Of a stretch of DNA of 64,000 nt, positions 37,071-47,039 are shown in pieces. Positions within the stretch are counted from its first letter, which is position 1. Each line of letters begins with the position of its first letter. The stretch is from Cycas panzhihuaensis (Eukaryota > Cycadophyta), in assembly GCA_023213395.1 (NCBI GenBank), contig CM041465.1, positions 165,733,741 through 165,797,740 of the forward strand, given 5' to 3'. The notes below the pieces were generated by a model. That model had not been told where the DNA came from. It made no database searches and saw nothing but the letters and a program-made list of their open reading frames with translations. Made by a program: the position numbers and the translations under genes.

Positions 37071-37199
37071 TTGGGGGAGTAGTAGTCTTATTTGATAAAT
37101 CAAATCTAGAAGGCTCATCTTCATCATGTTGAACCTATTTTTCCTTGCCCTTTCCATCTTTATTTCCTTTATCCTTATGTTGAGGTAAGGGGTCCTTGT

Positions 37200-37506
37200 G
37201 AATCATCTAGTCTTGAGATGTCTTGGAAGGATGGTTTACTTAAACATTTATATTTTGTGTTATAGTTTAGAATGTATGATATTCACTTCTATCATGGGTA
37301 TCCATATGATGGTAAGAACACCATTTAGTCTTTTTAAAAGAAGGAGGGGGTGGAGGAGGAAAAGCTAGTTTCTTCCTTCCTTTAGTAAGATAGATTACTT
37401 TCATCTCTTAAGAGGGTTAATTTTGAGAAGGACCATCAATACATAACTTGGTGTTAGTCGCATGCTCTAATGATCTAATAGAAGAAGTTAAGTGATCATA
37501 GGTGGG
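37200..37506 (-). pseudogene. Tat-M gag C-terminus with zinc knuckle
   Basis: Left of the 37512 insertion the minus strand continues gag: NPTYDHLTSSIRSLEHATN, a proline-rich PPPPPPSFKKTK and the knuckle WCSYHHMDTHDRSEY near 37332-37288. It has C-x2-H-x4-H spacing with the last Cys replaced by Tyr. It joins the gag half at 39911 across the ATTAG duplication. Confidence 0.78.
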
Positions 37507-37511
37507 ATTAG

Positions 37512-37757
37512 TATAATGAACCTATCCCTGTTACCATTTAACATAAAGAAATAGAAATAGAAAATTATAGATAAAATATAAAGAAGAAGATGAAGTTCCA
37601 AAGAACATTCATTAACATAAGATTACAAAATACATCATGATGATCCCCTTATATATTGCATACATATATATGGGCTATTAAGGCTTCCCATCTCTTAGAC
37701 TTATGCATGTGGGATAAATACAATAAGAGTGACCTCATATGGTGGAGGATCATAACA
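37512..37757 (-). repeat. 3' LTR of the 37512-39905 element
   Basis: It pairs with 39371-39606 almost base for base, for example over AAGAAGAAGATGAAGTTCC and GACTTATGCATGTGGGATAA. Its inner end on the minus strand is TGTTATGATCC, directly after the purine tract. The right copy instead has TGTTAGTGAAGAGGGCC here and continues further. Confidence 0.8.
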
Positions 37758-37789
37758 TGTCGTCCCCTTTAAAAATGCTTCACCCTCGA

Positions 37790-38690
37790 AGCATCCTGAT
37801 TTAATGACCATCTCTTGCTATTATTCTTTAATCGATAGCTCTTACGAATGTTGGTAGAAAAGTTATGCATGGAATAAGGATCTATCCATCCCAAGTTGAT
37901 CTTGATACACCTTGAATATCCTCTAATATACTCTGGATATCTGTAATGTTGAAACCATAAGCTCGAATGTTGTTCTTGCCTGGTGTTTGTAGTAGATGAA
38001 TGCCTTGCTTGATAAGTTTTCTTGCACTGGGCCTCTTGATAATATGGATGCCGATATGGTTCCACTTTAGTTTGCCTTTCAACTATTTATGATGCCTTTT
38101 GTTCCTTATCCTTAGGTACCACTGGTGATATGGGGTGGCAAATAACTTCTGTTACTTGTTCTTTAATTTGTCCTTCCATTATTGGTGATGTCTTTTCTTC
38201 CGTGTCCTTGGGTGCAGTCAGTGGTGTGGGATGGCAAACAACTTCTATTACCTACTCTTGGCATTCCTCTTCTTTCTTATAATCTTCCTTTTGTTCTTGA
38301 CTTTGTGGAGTTGGGAGAATTCCTTTTCCCATACTACGATTATACTTCTCAAGTATTTACCGTGTTTCTTGTTTGTCTTGTTCAAGACTTTGCATCTCCT
38401 TCCACCAAGAAGCGTCATATTTCTTACAGATATCTCGTTCTAGCTAATAAAATGTAGTATAAAGAATACATGTGTTATCCCAATCTTTAAACCAAAGATA
38501 AGCCTCTCCTTGTAGATATAATGAGGCTACTTTAGCTATCTTCTCACTGTACTTGTAGTATTTATCAAATAATTTTAAATATACATGCATATCTTTAAGC
38601 CAATCATCTACAGAAAGAGTTCCATCCGCATTAAAGATGCGCGGTATGAGCCTTTGTGTAGCTATGATAATGTGGATATAGGAGAGATTA
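37790..38690 (-). pseudogene. Gag fragment of the 37512-39905 element
   Basis: The minus strand near 38640-38468 reads LSVDDWLKDMHVYLKLFDKY, then KIAKVASLYLQGEAYLWFKD, a gypsy Retrotrans_gag-like domain. Downstream a 25-residue unit is present twice (EVVCHPTPLTAPKDTEEK and EVICHPISPVVPKDKEQK; about 38250-38100), followed by a Tyr- and His-rich segment ending DASRVKHF just before the purine tract. Stops and frame changes separate these parts. The opposite-strand ORFs at 38182-38457 are shadows. Confidence 0.65.
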
Positions 38691-39355
38691 GGGGTGTCTA
38701 TAGTCTATTATCCCCTAATTTTGATATAAAATTATATATTAAGCCTCATGAGTAATGGTTTTGAGACCATGATCTTAATGGCTAAGAAAATATAGTATGA
38801 AACCCTTAATTTTAAAAAATTTATTTGTGAAAAAAATATAGCTTAAAAATATATAAAATATGGAGTAGGATGATGGCCTATAAAATAAAATTCCAATGGT
38901 ACAAACGAAATTGAATTCTCATATCTAGATCAAAAGTTATGCCCTTTTCAAGAATTTCACTATTAGGGTTTTTATAGGCTGAAATAGTACTTACTGATAA
39001 AATGCTAGTAACTTTTTTCTCTGAACTCTGATGAACCGTAAACCACTTCCATTGGAAAGTAAATTAAAAAATGTACAGAATCAGAAAAGAAATTGAGGTC
39101 ATTTGGATACCTGTAGCAAAAGTTATGGCTCTTTGAAGGTTGCAGATATGTCCTAGAATTATAGTAATGGAAAAAAACGTAGGCGGAAATTAATTTTGCT
39201 GTAATTTTCACACTTCCATCCCAAAATATGTAGTGCAACCACTCAAAATTTATAGAATGAGCCATTTCGTCTTAATTTCACCATTACGTTTTAGAAATTT
39301 TCAACATTTATTCTCTCGAACATACTTTCAAACCCTTGATGACATCTCCAAGATT

Positions 39356-39370
39356 GCCGCTCTAATACCA
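39356..39370 (-). other. Minus-oriented primer-binding site of the 37512-39905 element
   Basis: On the minus strand the LTR ends GGTTCGTTACA, then AT, then TGGTATTAGAGCGGC, one C-to-T change from the tRNA-iMet-type site. Confidence 0.8.
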
Positions 39371-39905
39371 ATTGTAACGAACCTATTCCTGTTACCATTT
39401 AACATAGAGAAATAGAAATAGAAAATTATAGATAAAAGATAAAGAAGAAGATGAAGTTCCAAAGAACATTCATTAACATAAGATTATAAAATACATCATG
39501 ATGATCCCTTTATACATTACATACATATATATGGGCTATTAAGGCTGTCCATCTCTTAGACTTATGCATGTGGGATAAATACAATAAGAGTAACCTCATA
39601 TGGTGGCCCTCTTCACTAACACCTTGGGGTTTTGGTGTAACGGTTCATTACTAGTGGTATCAGAGCCAAGACCCAGGTTCAAATCCCGTAGGGGCAACAC
39701 CACTTATGGGGGCGGTGGGGTGATGCGCCAAACGTCGCCGATGCGCAAAATGCCGTCGTAACCAAGGCCTATGGGGCGTACGAATGTCGGTGAAAACGGG
39801 GCTAGGCAAGGTTAGCCCGTTTGAACTAGGGGGGAGGTAATGGTCTGCTTGGTAGGGGGCCCTCTTCACTAACACCTCGGGGTTTTGGTGTAATGGTTCG
39901 TTACA
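39371..39905. repeat. 5' LTR (minus) fused to a TRIM- or SINE-like segment with an opposite primer site
   Basis: Bases 39371-39621 are the LTR paired with 37512-37757. Bases 39606-39651 and 39859-39905 are near-identical direct repeats (CCCTCTTCACTAACACCT, then GGGGTTTTGGTGTAA). Between them, in plus orientation, lie a perfect primer-like TGGTATCAGAGCC (39655-39667), a GC-rich 170-base core and a purine run CTAGGGGGGAGGTAA (39826-39840). This is the layout of a very small terminal-repeat element. TGGTGTAACGG (39633-39643) and GGTTCAAATCC (39676-39686) fit tRNA A-box and B-box consensus with 43-base spacing. Confidence 0.6.
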
Positions 39906-39910
39906 ATTAG

Positions 39911-41720
39911 GATGGGAAGTCTTAATTGTTTAAATGGTTTCTTTAGAGGAAATAGATTTTCCAACCTTCTTAATACCTGCCTAAATTTTAAAAGTTTCTA
40001 AAGATAAACACCAATTAACAACTTCTTCGTAAGTTTGAGGGCTTAGCTTGAGTACTTCAAGATGCATGTGTGGCCTCAAAGCATTAGTAAATAGATTGAA
40101 AATAAGTCTAGGATCAAGGTGTGAATGACAAGCATATATTTAGTCTTGAAACCTTCTCACAAAATCCCTAAAAGTTTCATTGTGATTTTGCTTAATAGCT
40201 AAAAGAGATTTGATGATAGATTCAAAAGGTATCACTACAACAAAATATTTGATAGAAAAACCAACTAGTTATTGGAATCATAGAACATAAGTTGAGGAAA
40301 GTTAATAAAACCATTTTAAGGTATCACCTTGAACTGACTTAGGAAACAAGCACATTATGACATAATCATATGGCATGAAATTCACACAAGTAAGTGCAAA
40401 CACTTGAATATGAGAAGTTTGATCTTAAGAGGAGTTAATTGAAATTTTAGGAAACTTAGGAAGGAATGGAGGCATCGAGGATAATAGGACCTCACATAGA
40501 AAGGGAGACTTCATATAGTTAAGAAAAGGCTTTACTGGCCTCAACATGGTGGTACGTTAAGGCAAGGATGATGGATATGGAGTGGTAGAAGGGGTAGGTT
40601 ATTATTGTTGAGGAAAAGAATAGGATAGAAGAGTGGATGAAGGATTAAATTGAGCTATGGAATTAACCATAGAATTAGTTTATGGCATAGGATATTGAGG
40701 AAGAATAGGGTTGAATAAAGGAAAAGGGGTTTGTTGTGGAACTAGTTTAGGAACATGAGATGATGAGGTGGGATTAGGAAATCCCACAACTTAAGATTAA
40801 CTAATTAAAGTATACGGATAAATAGGATAAGTATGAGGGACATGTTGAGAAGAAGGGACTATATTAGGTACTCTAGGAGAAGAAGTATATCTAATACTTT
40901 GTGGCACAACTCTATGGGATGACTGAATTGGTACTTGAGTTGAAGATGTAAGAAGGTGAGAAGAGGCTACCCTAGTAGGATACAAACGAATAGGTTATGG
41001 GTTTAATAAAAGTAAACCTATTTGATGAGAGGTAGGAGTATGAGAAGGACTAAGGTTACCTTGGATAGGTATAGTAAAGGTACCCTTATATGTAAAAGGT
41101 ACCATATGAGGAGAGTGGATCCAGACTTGTAACTTGGAATATGAGGGAAGAGGCTGGGAATGAACTAACTTATGATATTCAACCTCTCCCAAAGGAGGAG
41201 ATTGAGGCCTCCATGAAGGAAGATAAGATGATAAGGATGATCGAGTGGTATCAGAAGTAACTAAAGGCTCAACTTGTATCAACTCATACTCCTCACATAA
41301 TGTATCAAATTGATGATGATGAAGGGAGGATGCTATAGTATGAGTCTCTCAATAAAATAGATCTTGATATCTAGGCATATGAAGAGAAGTAGGGACCTTA
41401 GTAAGAACTGGCTCATAATAAAATAGGTGTGCTTGAGTAGGAAATGCTTCTTCTTATACAAAAGAAGGATTTATAAAAGAAGCATCACCATGGAATTAAG
41501 AGGGCTTCAAGTACCCTTGATCCAGAGGTATTTTATATAACTAGGTTGAATCTTCAAGAGGATAAACATAAGAATTATGTTTCGAAGAATCAACATAAGA
41601 AAATGAAACTTCATGAGTAAAATGTGAGGGTTGTAATTGAAAGTCAAGTGGGAGACCTTGAAGTCTTAATGATTGCTTTAGAGTGGGTGTTGTAGTTTCT
41701 ATCACTCTAAACAAGAAAAT
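39911..41720 (-). pseudogene. Tat-M gag, N-terminal part and Retrotrans_gag domain
   Basis: The minus strand carries a Ser/Pro/Tyr/His-rich N-terminal region in three open pieces (41759-41541, 41282-40995, 40985-40797), for example PPLGEVEYHKLVHSQPLPSY and RYTSSPRVPNIVPSSQHV. The capsid-like domain follows at 40530-39930: LPKFPKIS, NFMPYDYVIMCLFPKSVQGD, LKWFY, LLAIKQNHNETFRDFVRRFQ and NALRPHMHLEVLKLSPQTYEE. This is the same order as in Tat-A and Tat-C. The ATG at 41759 overlaps the primer site, so the true start is not known. Gag is broken at TSHPN by the insertion at 37512-39905. Confidence 0.85.
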
Positions 41721-41729
41721 AAATGGTAC

Positions 41730-41747
41730 TCCCCAGTTGAGTTGCCA
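41730..41747 (-). other. Primer-binding site of Tat-M
   Basis: The minus strand reads TGGCAACTCAACTGGGGA, 12 bases inside the LTR end (AAACA at 41763-41759). It matches the Tat-A site at 4782-4799 in 16 of 18 positions. Confidence 0.7.
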
Positions 41748-41758
41748 GAAAGATGGCA

Positions 41759-42333
41759 TGTTTCAATTGGGCCTATACCAAGTATCTCTTAGCTAGTGTT
41801 ATGTTTCTTCTATTTCAAGTCTAAGTTAAGAGATAAGAAGCCTATGGGAATCAAAAGTCCACCTTTACCAACTACTAAGAAGAAGTCTCCACCTATTTGT
41901 GCCATTTAACTTAAGTATGAATATAACAACGAAAGGCTATGATATGAAAGAAATGCTTAGATCTACTAGCTTACACAAATAGATGGAGGAGTTCTAAGTC
42001 TAGAGTACATTAATAGTATATCTTGTGTCCTTTCTAGGGACTCCTTTCTGTTTATCATTTCAACCTTTTGAGATTTACTAAGATATGAAAAAGGGTTAAG
42101 TGATGGAATATTATTTCTTTTTTCTTTTTTTGCTTTTGTTTTATCTTGATTTATTTTTCTTTTAAAGCCCTTATAAATGAACACTCAAAGAAGAATAAAG
42201 AGAAAACAAGGTCTATCTACCTTCTTTTAAATATCAAGTGAAAGAACTAACTACACATGCAATTTTCTTTTTTTTTATATGAAACAAAATAAACTAAGAA
42301 CGAAAGAGAAACCATTTCCTCTAAATGTAAAAC
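41759..42333 (-). repeat. 5' LTR of Tat-M, inner part
   Basis: It aligns with 14511-15086 of the 3' LTR and is cut at AAAAC (42329-42333), the target duplication of gypsy-2. It resumes at 49464. Confidence 0.85.
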
Positions 42334-43521
42334 TAATCTGAATTTGAATGGAAAAGTAAAAACTTAGTCTAATTGAAACAAATTTAAAATAATATATAAT
42401 AATGATACATTAAATTTAAAAATATTTAGATTTTTCCTTATAATATTCCATATCTTTATGCTTTATTAAACATGAATAGGTCTGCTACAATAATTTGTGA
42501 GTGGAGAAATGTGTGTTGGATACATTTTAGACTATTACATACTCTTTAGTACCATTACCAATGATTTATGTATAAAGTTTTGGCTGCCATTCAACCATAA
42601 ACCCTTTCTTGGAGAAGATTTCCACTTGGGCATCTTCCTTGGACTACAATGGCTAGTTTTCTTCTTCCTTTGGCTATAACTAAGCCTTCCTGGGCTTCTT
42701 AAATACCTTCATGAACAAATCTGGGTACTTTTCTTTTGCTTCTTCTATCTGTTTCTCCTTTGCACCTCTTTTTCCTATGTTTCCCCTATGTAGTCTTTAG
42801 TTTGGAGCCATTCTTCTTCTTTGGAAAGTTAATTTACATTATCTCCCCATGATTCTTGCTCCTCTTGCTGGGTCTACAATTGTTGGTATCCTTCCCCTCA
42901 TTCTAGAATTAATTCGGGTAATTTTAAAATCCTACCATGCTTGTTTCTTCTTAAAATGGTTTTTTTGTTTTAGTTTTCTAACTAATATTTGATTGATTGA
43001 AAAACTAACTTAGAACCATTTAATCTAGGGTTTTCTTTCTTTTATCATGTAGAGGACACATGTAAAATCTTCCTCCTAAAATTTTGTATGAAACAAAATC
43101 CTTTTTCTCTGTCAAAATCTAGTCTATTTTTCTATTTTTCCATTTTTGAGTTGCACCTGTGGTCGCAATGGTTGCACTTGTAGGTCTTTAGGTTGCACCA
43201 AAAAACTTTAGGTTGCACTTACAAACTTTTTAGTTGCACTTGTAGACCTCTTGGTTGCACTTGTAGACCCCTAGTTGCACTTGTAGATTTCTTGGTTGCA
43301 CTTGTAAAACACTTGGTTGCACTTGTAGACCTCTTGATTACACTTATAGATCCCTTGGTTGTACTTGTAGACCTCTTGGTTGCACTTGTTTTGTATTTTT
43401 CAAGTATCTAAATGGCATTTTTCTACTAAATAATAATTGAAAACATGAAAAATAAATATTAACAAGGAATTTTATACTCATTTAAAGAGTATTATGAAAT
43501 TAAAGATCTGAAAATAGATTA
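42334..43521 (-). repeat. 3' LTR of gypsy-2
   Basis: It pairs with 48254-49463, for example at CATAAACCCTTTCTTGGAGA and TTAATCTAGGGTTTTCTTTC. On the minus strand a purine-rich AAAAAATGGGAGTTC precedes it (43536-43522). Confidence 0.9.
43149..43392. repeat. 21-base minisatellite in the gypsy-2 LTR (left copy)
   Basis: About eleven tandem units of GGTTGCACTTGTAGACCTCT with small changes. Because 21 is a multiple of three, one frame stays open (43193-43411) and gives a false repetitive ORF of the type LVALVDL. The same array, also about eleven units, is in the right LTR at 49070-49327. Confidence 0.88.
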
Positions 43522-43529
43522 GAACTCCC

Positions 43530-44090
43530 ATTTTTTAAGAGTTTATGGCCTCATAAACCTTATAGTTATAGATGAGGGAATTTGACTTTCCCTTTCTCCC
43601 TATTATACCATTTTTCCTTGCCAGGCACTTGTACTTTTTCTATAATCTTGAAGGACTCGATTGTGCCTCTTCTAGTTTTTATGTGCTTCCTTTGAAGAAT
43701 GCAATCATTTTGCATTAGTTCCTCTTTCTCTACTCACAACTCCTCTGGATTTGGTAAGAGTGGAACTCTATCTTCATCTTCATCCAACATGGATGGCTTG
43801 AACATCTTCATATTCTCAACATTTACAACTGAATACATCTTCATCAATTCTAGAAGTTTAAGTTAGAAAGCATTTTTCCCATTCTTCTTCAAGATTATAA
43901 AAGGACCATAACGTATAGGCTTTAGCTTTTTACCTTCACCTTACAATCATTTCTTGTTAAGATGCAACTGAACTCTATCTTCTTCCTTAAAGGAATGGTT
44001 GGTTTTATATGTATCATGCCTCTATTTGTATCTCTATTGAGATTTTTAAAGCTGGTCCTTAACCTGTTGATGGATTTTTCTAATTCTTTC
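43530..44090 (-). pseudogene. Gypsy-2 pol C-terminus with conserved basic tail
   Basis: The minus strand reads KLKPIRYGPFIILKKNG, MKMFKPSMLDEDEDRVPLL, EKEELMQNDCILQRKHIKTR, then RRGTIESFKIIEKVQVPGKE, KWYNREK and a final FxVYEAINS-like end. The order and several words match the gypsy-1 tail at 23030-23690. The tail follows the GPF block of the integrase, where chromoviruses carry a chromodomain; it may be a divergent form of that domain. Confidence 0.68.
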
Positions 44091-44099
44091 TAAGAATCT

Positions 44100-45130
44100 T
44101 TATACGTTCTCTTCTCCTTCTTCTTCCTTCTCATTTCCTACAGAAAATTGAGTAGAAAATTCTAAATCAAAGGGACTTGTAGGCAAAATCCCAAACATAC
44201 TCAAATGGTGATTTCTGGGTTGAGCTATGGATAGTTCTGTTGAAGGCAAATTGCAAGTATAGGAGACTTTCATTCCAAGTCTTAGGATGCTTGGCATTAT
44301 ATCCTTGTAATAGTTGTACCAATGTCCTATTGATAACTTCAGTCTAGCCATCTATTTGAGGATGAAAGGATATGCTCATCTTTAGCTTTGTAGACATCAT
44401 TCTCCAAAGCATTTACCAAAAATGACTCAGAAATCTACTGTCTCGATCAGAAATGATTAAGTTGGGAAGTTCAAAATGCTTCTAAACATGTTGGAAAAAT
44501 AATCTACCCATATCTTCTCCTGTATGTGGCTTCCTATAGGGAATCAACACCACTATTTTACTAGATCAATTAACAACTACAAATAAATAATCCATACCAG
44601 TTTTGGTCCATGGTAGTCCTCTAAGGAAATCCATGGACATACTCTCCCATGGTCATGATGGAATAGAAAGTGAAGTATACAATCCAAATTTCCTATTGGC
44701 TAGCTTTGATGTGCTACATAATGTACATCCTCATACTATTGTAGTCATGTCCTGCTATATATTTAGCCAATATATATATCACTACAAATTCAACAATGTC
44801 TTTCCCACTTTAAAGTGTCCTACAACTTGAGAGGTATGAGTCTCTCTTACCCACTTTATTCAGTCTGCATACTTTGGAATGCAAATCCTATCTTGCTTGA
44901 AGAGGCAGCTATCTTTCAGTTGAAAATTAGTAATTACTTTTACCTGCTATAACTACTCAAAGATAGGCTTGAATGCCTCATCTTTTAAGTATAAATCAAC
45001 ATATTCATCATGGTAGAAAGCCAGAAATTGCATAGCTACCAATAAACTAGAAATACCTTGTTGTTGAGTAGGTCTAGACATTAAGTCTGTAATTTTGTTT
45101 GTCGTGCCTTTCTTGTACTTGACCACGATG
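44100..45130 (-). pseudogene. Gypsy-2 integrase
   Basis: The catalytic core end is clear near 44390-44220: PQTDGQTEVINRTLVQL-like residues, YNAKHPKTWNESLLYLQFAF and RTIHSSTQKSPFE. The plus-strand remnants at 44603-44830 are shadows of the upstream core. An open minus-strand ORF over 44351-44100 is in another frame for most of its length, so a frameshift lies near 44250. Confidence 0.8.
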
Positions 45131-45149
45131 TGAAACTACTATAAATAGG

Positions 45150-45430
45150 ACATCCACTTCATGTGCCTAGCCTACTGCAAATTGGATAAAGTTTGTAAGA
45201 ATTACAAAGGCTTATGGTCAGTGTGGATGACCACCTCTTTTCCCAACAAATACAGTCTCCAATGCTTAACTACTTGGTGCAATACATAGATCTCCTTATC
45301 GTAAGTTGGGTAGTTTATAATAGCTCCATTAAATGTCTCTAAATGGTATGCTATCGGTCTTCCCTCTTGCTTTAACACTGCTCCCATGCCATAGCCTGAA
45401 GCATCAGTCTCCAATTCAAATGGTTTCTAT
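45150..45430 (-). pseudogene. Gypsy-2 RNase H
   Basis: The open stretch 45414-45202 reads METDASGYGMGAVLKQEGRP, IAYHLETFNGAIINYPTYDK, LHQVVKHWRLYLLGKEV and VIHTDHKPL. The Asp of TDAS, the Glu of the ETFN/YDKE region and the Asp of HTDHK are all kept. It continues directly from RT in the minus direction. Confidence 0.92.
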
Positions 45431-45479
45431 AATGAGAGTAAGACTAATACTGGTGCCTCATAAATTTTCTACTTCAAAA

Positions 45480-46330
45480 GCTTGAAAGCTTTCTCTTGTT
45501 CATTCTCCCAATGAAACTTTGTATGTCCTACCATCAACGCATGAAGAGGTGTTACAATTTAAGAGAATCTAAAAATAAATTTTCTTAAGTATTGACATGC
45601 ACTAATAAAACTCCTTACCTCTGTGGTTGTCTTGGGTGTGGACCAATTGAGAATGACTCTAATCTTTTCTAGGTCAATCTTAATTCTCCTCCTCCAACTA
45701 CAAAACCCAAGAAGATGAGAGATTACTTTCTAAACTCGCACTTCTTCATATTAAGTTTCAATTATTGCTCTTGGAGTACTATAAGCACTTACTCGACATG
45801 TTGGAGGTGCTCCTCCCAAGTATGACTAAAAATTAGAATATCATCTAAATAAATAATTATAAAGTCATCAATGAAAGGTCTTAATACCTCATTCATCAAC
45901 CTCATGAAGGTGGCATATGTATTGCATAGACCAAAAGGTATCAACAATCATTTGAATAACTCTTGCTTCAATTTAAAAGCTGTCTTCCAAGTATCCTCCT
46001 CTTAGATTCAAACCTGATGGTAGCTTGATTTTAGGTCTAACTTACTGAAATATCTTGTGAACTATAGCTAGTCCAACAAGTCATCTATCCATGGTAGGGG
46101 ATGTTGATTCTTTATGGTGATCTTGTTCAAAGCCCAGTAGTCAATGTATATTCTCCATCCTCTATCTTTCTTTAACACCAAAAAAATAGGTGAAACACAT
46201 AGGGAACAACTCAGCTTGATCAATTCTCGCTTTAAGAGTTCTTGAATCTCCCTCTTAATCTCTTCATTCTCCAAAACTGAGTTTCAGTAAAGACTAAGAT
46301 TGGGTAAAGGTGAATTGGTAACCAGCTAGA
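45480..46330 (-). pseudogene. Gypsy-2 reverse transcriptase
   Basis: The minus strand starts with MENEEIKREIQELLKRELIK (46274), then VLKKDRGWRIYIDYWALNKI, NQHPLPWIDDLLD, then FIDDFIIIYLDDILIF near 45870-45825 with an intact YLDD box, and KMRSNLAKVRVI-like and ARQYLRKFI-like segments. Stops and small shifts occur between the blocks. The region is not interrupted by another element, unlike in gypsy-1. Confidence 0.9.
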
Positions 46331-46608
46331 TTTCTTGTTCAATTACCCTCTTAGGGGTCAACCCTTTTAGCTCTTGGAATATGTCATTGTACCTATTCCT
46401 TAGCCCTTTAATCTGCTACACTTGTTTCTTATCCAACGCCTGCATTAAGGACTCTGCTTGCTCATTTTCTTCCATCTTTTACTTCATCAGCAGCACCAAT
46501 TTCCTACAAGCATTAATTAATCTTTTTGCTTATTGGGAAGATATGAAAGAGATCTTCTTTTCGTGGCTTTGATACATTGATCAGATATGATCTCCCATCC
46601 TTGATGAG

Positions 46609-46990
46609 TTAAATCTTCCTCAACCTCTTATGATGGAATCCATCTCTATCATAGAGATATGGGCTACTAAATACAACTCGACAAACATCCAAAGGAACTA
46701 CCTCACATTCAACTTCATCAATGAACTTTTTAAAAATTATAAATTTAAACTTACATTGGTGAGTAACTTGCAACTCTGAATCTTTTTGTAGCCATACAAG
46801 AGGATATGGTTTTGGATGTACATGCATTTTTAATCCCATCTTCTTTACCAACACCTCTAAGATTAAGTTCTTTTGGCTTCCTCTATCAAAGATGGCATCA
46901 ACCATAATTTGCTTCACTTGGATTCTTACCATGAAGAACTCCTCTCTAATCTCTGGATCAACTTGTTGATGGTTGTTTTTAGGCTTCACA
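46609..46990 (-). pseudogene. Gypsy-2 aspartic protease
   Basis: A 126-codon open stretch contains VDAIFDRGSQKNLI, VKKMGLKMHVHPKPYPLVWL, KDSELQVTHQCKFKFIIF, FIDEVECEVVPLDVCRVVF and SSPYLYDRDGFHHKRLRKI. This is a nearly complete gypsy protease. As in gypsy-1, the active-site triad reads D-R-G. Without the usual Ser or Thr the enzyme would be expected to be inactive. Confidence 0.88.
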
Positions 46991-47039
46991 TTGGCATGAG
47001 CATTAACCTTTTATTAGATCCTTCAATGTCACAAACATA

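Larger units (their letters stand above)
37512..39905 (-). mobile_element. Short gag-only LTR element in the Tat-M gag
   Basis: The flanking duplication ATTAG (37507-37511 and 39906-39910) and the continuity of the host gag on both sides fix the ends. Related LTR sequences lie at 37512-37757 and 39371-39621, in direct orientation. In minus orientation the order is LTR, primer site TGGTATTAGAGC (39368-39357), leader, gag fragment (38690-37790), purine tract AAAGGGGACGACA (37770-37758) and LTR. There is no pol. The right end is complex: 39622-39905 holds a second, plus-oriented primer site between two 48-base direct repeats. The outer ends TATAATGAACC and GGTTCGTTACA are inverted repeats of each other with two mismatches. 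Confidence 0.75.

Noticed and set aside
36809-37132. Plus-strand ORF of 107 codons
   Set aside because: It is the opposite-strand shadow of the well-supported Tat-M protease frame.
38182-38457. Two overlapping plus-strand hydrophobic ORFs
   Set aside because: Complement of the hydrophilic gag of the 37512-39905 element; hydrophobicity is a by-product.
39633-39700. tRNA gene suggested by A-box and B-box motifs
   Set aside because: The sequence does not fold into a full cloverleaf by eye: the acceptor stem and anticodon arm do not pair. It overlaps an LTR-element primer site.
39660-39875. Minus-strand ORF of 71 codons in the GC-rich block
   Set aside because: Lies across a primer site and terminal repeat; openness is explained by high GC and lack of TA-rich stops.
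43149-43411. CRISPR-like array or repetitive protein (LVALVDL repeats)
   Set aside because: It is a 21-base minisatellite inside a retrotransposon LTR with no spacers, and the open frame arises only because 21 is divisible by three.
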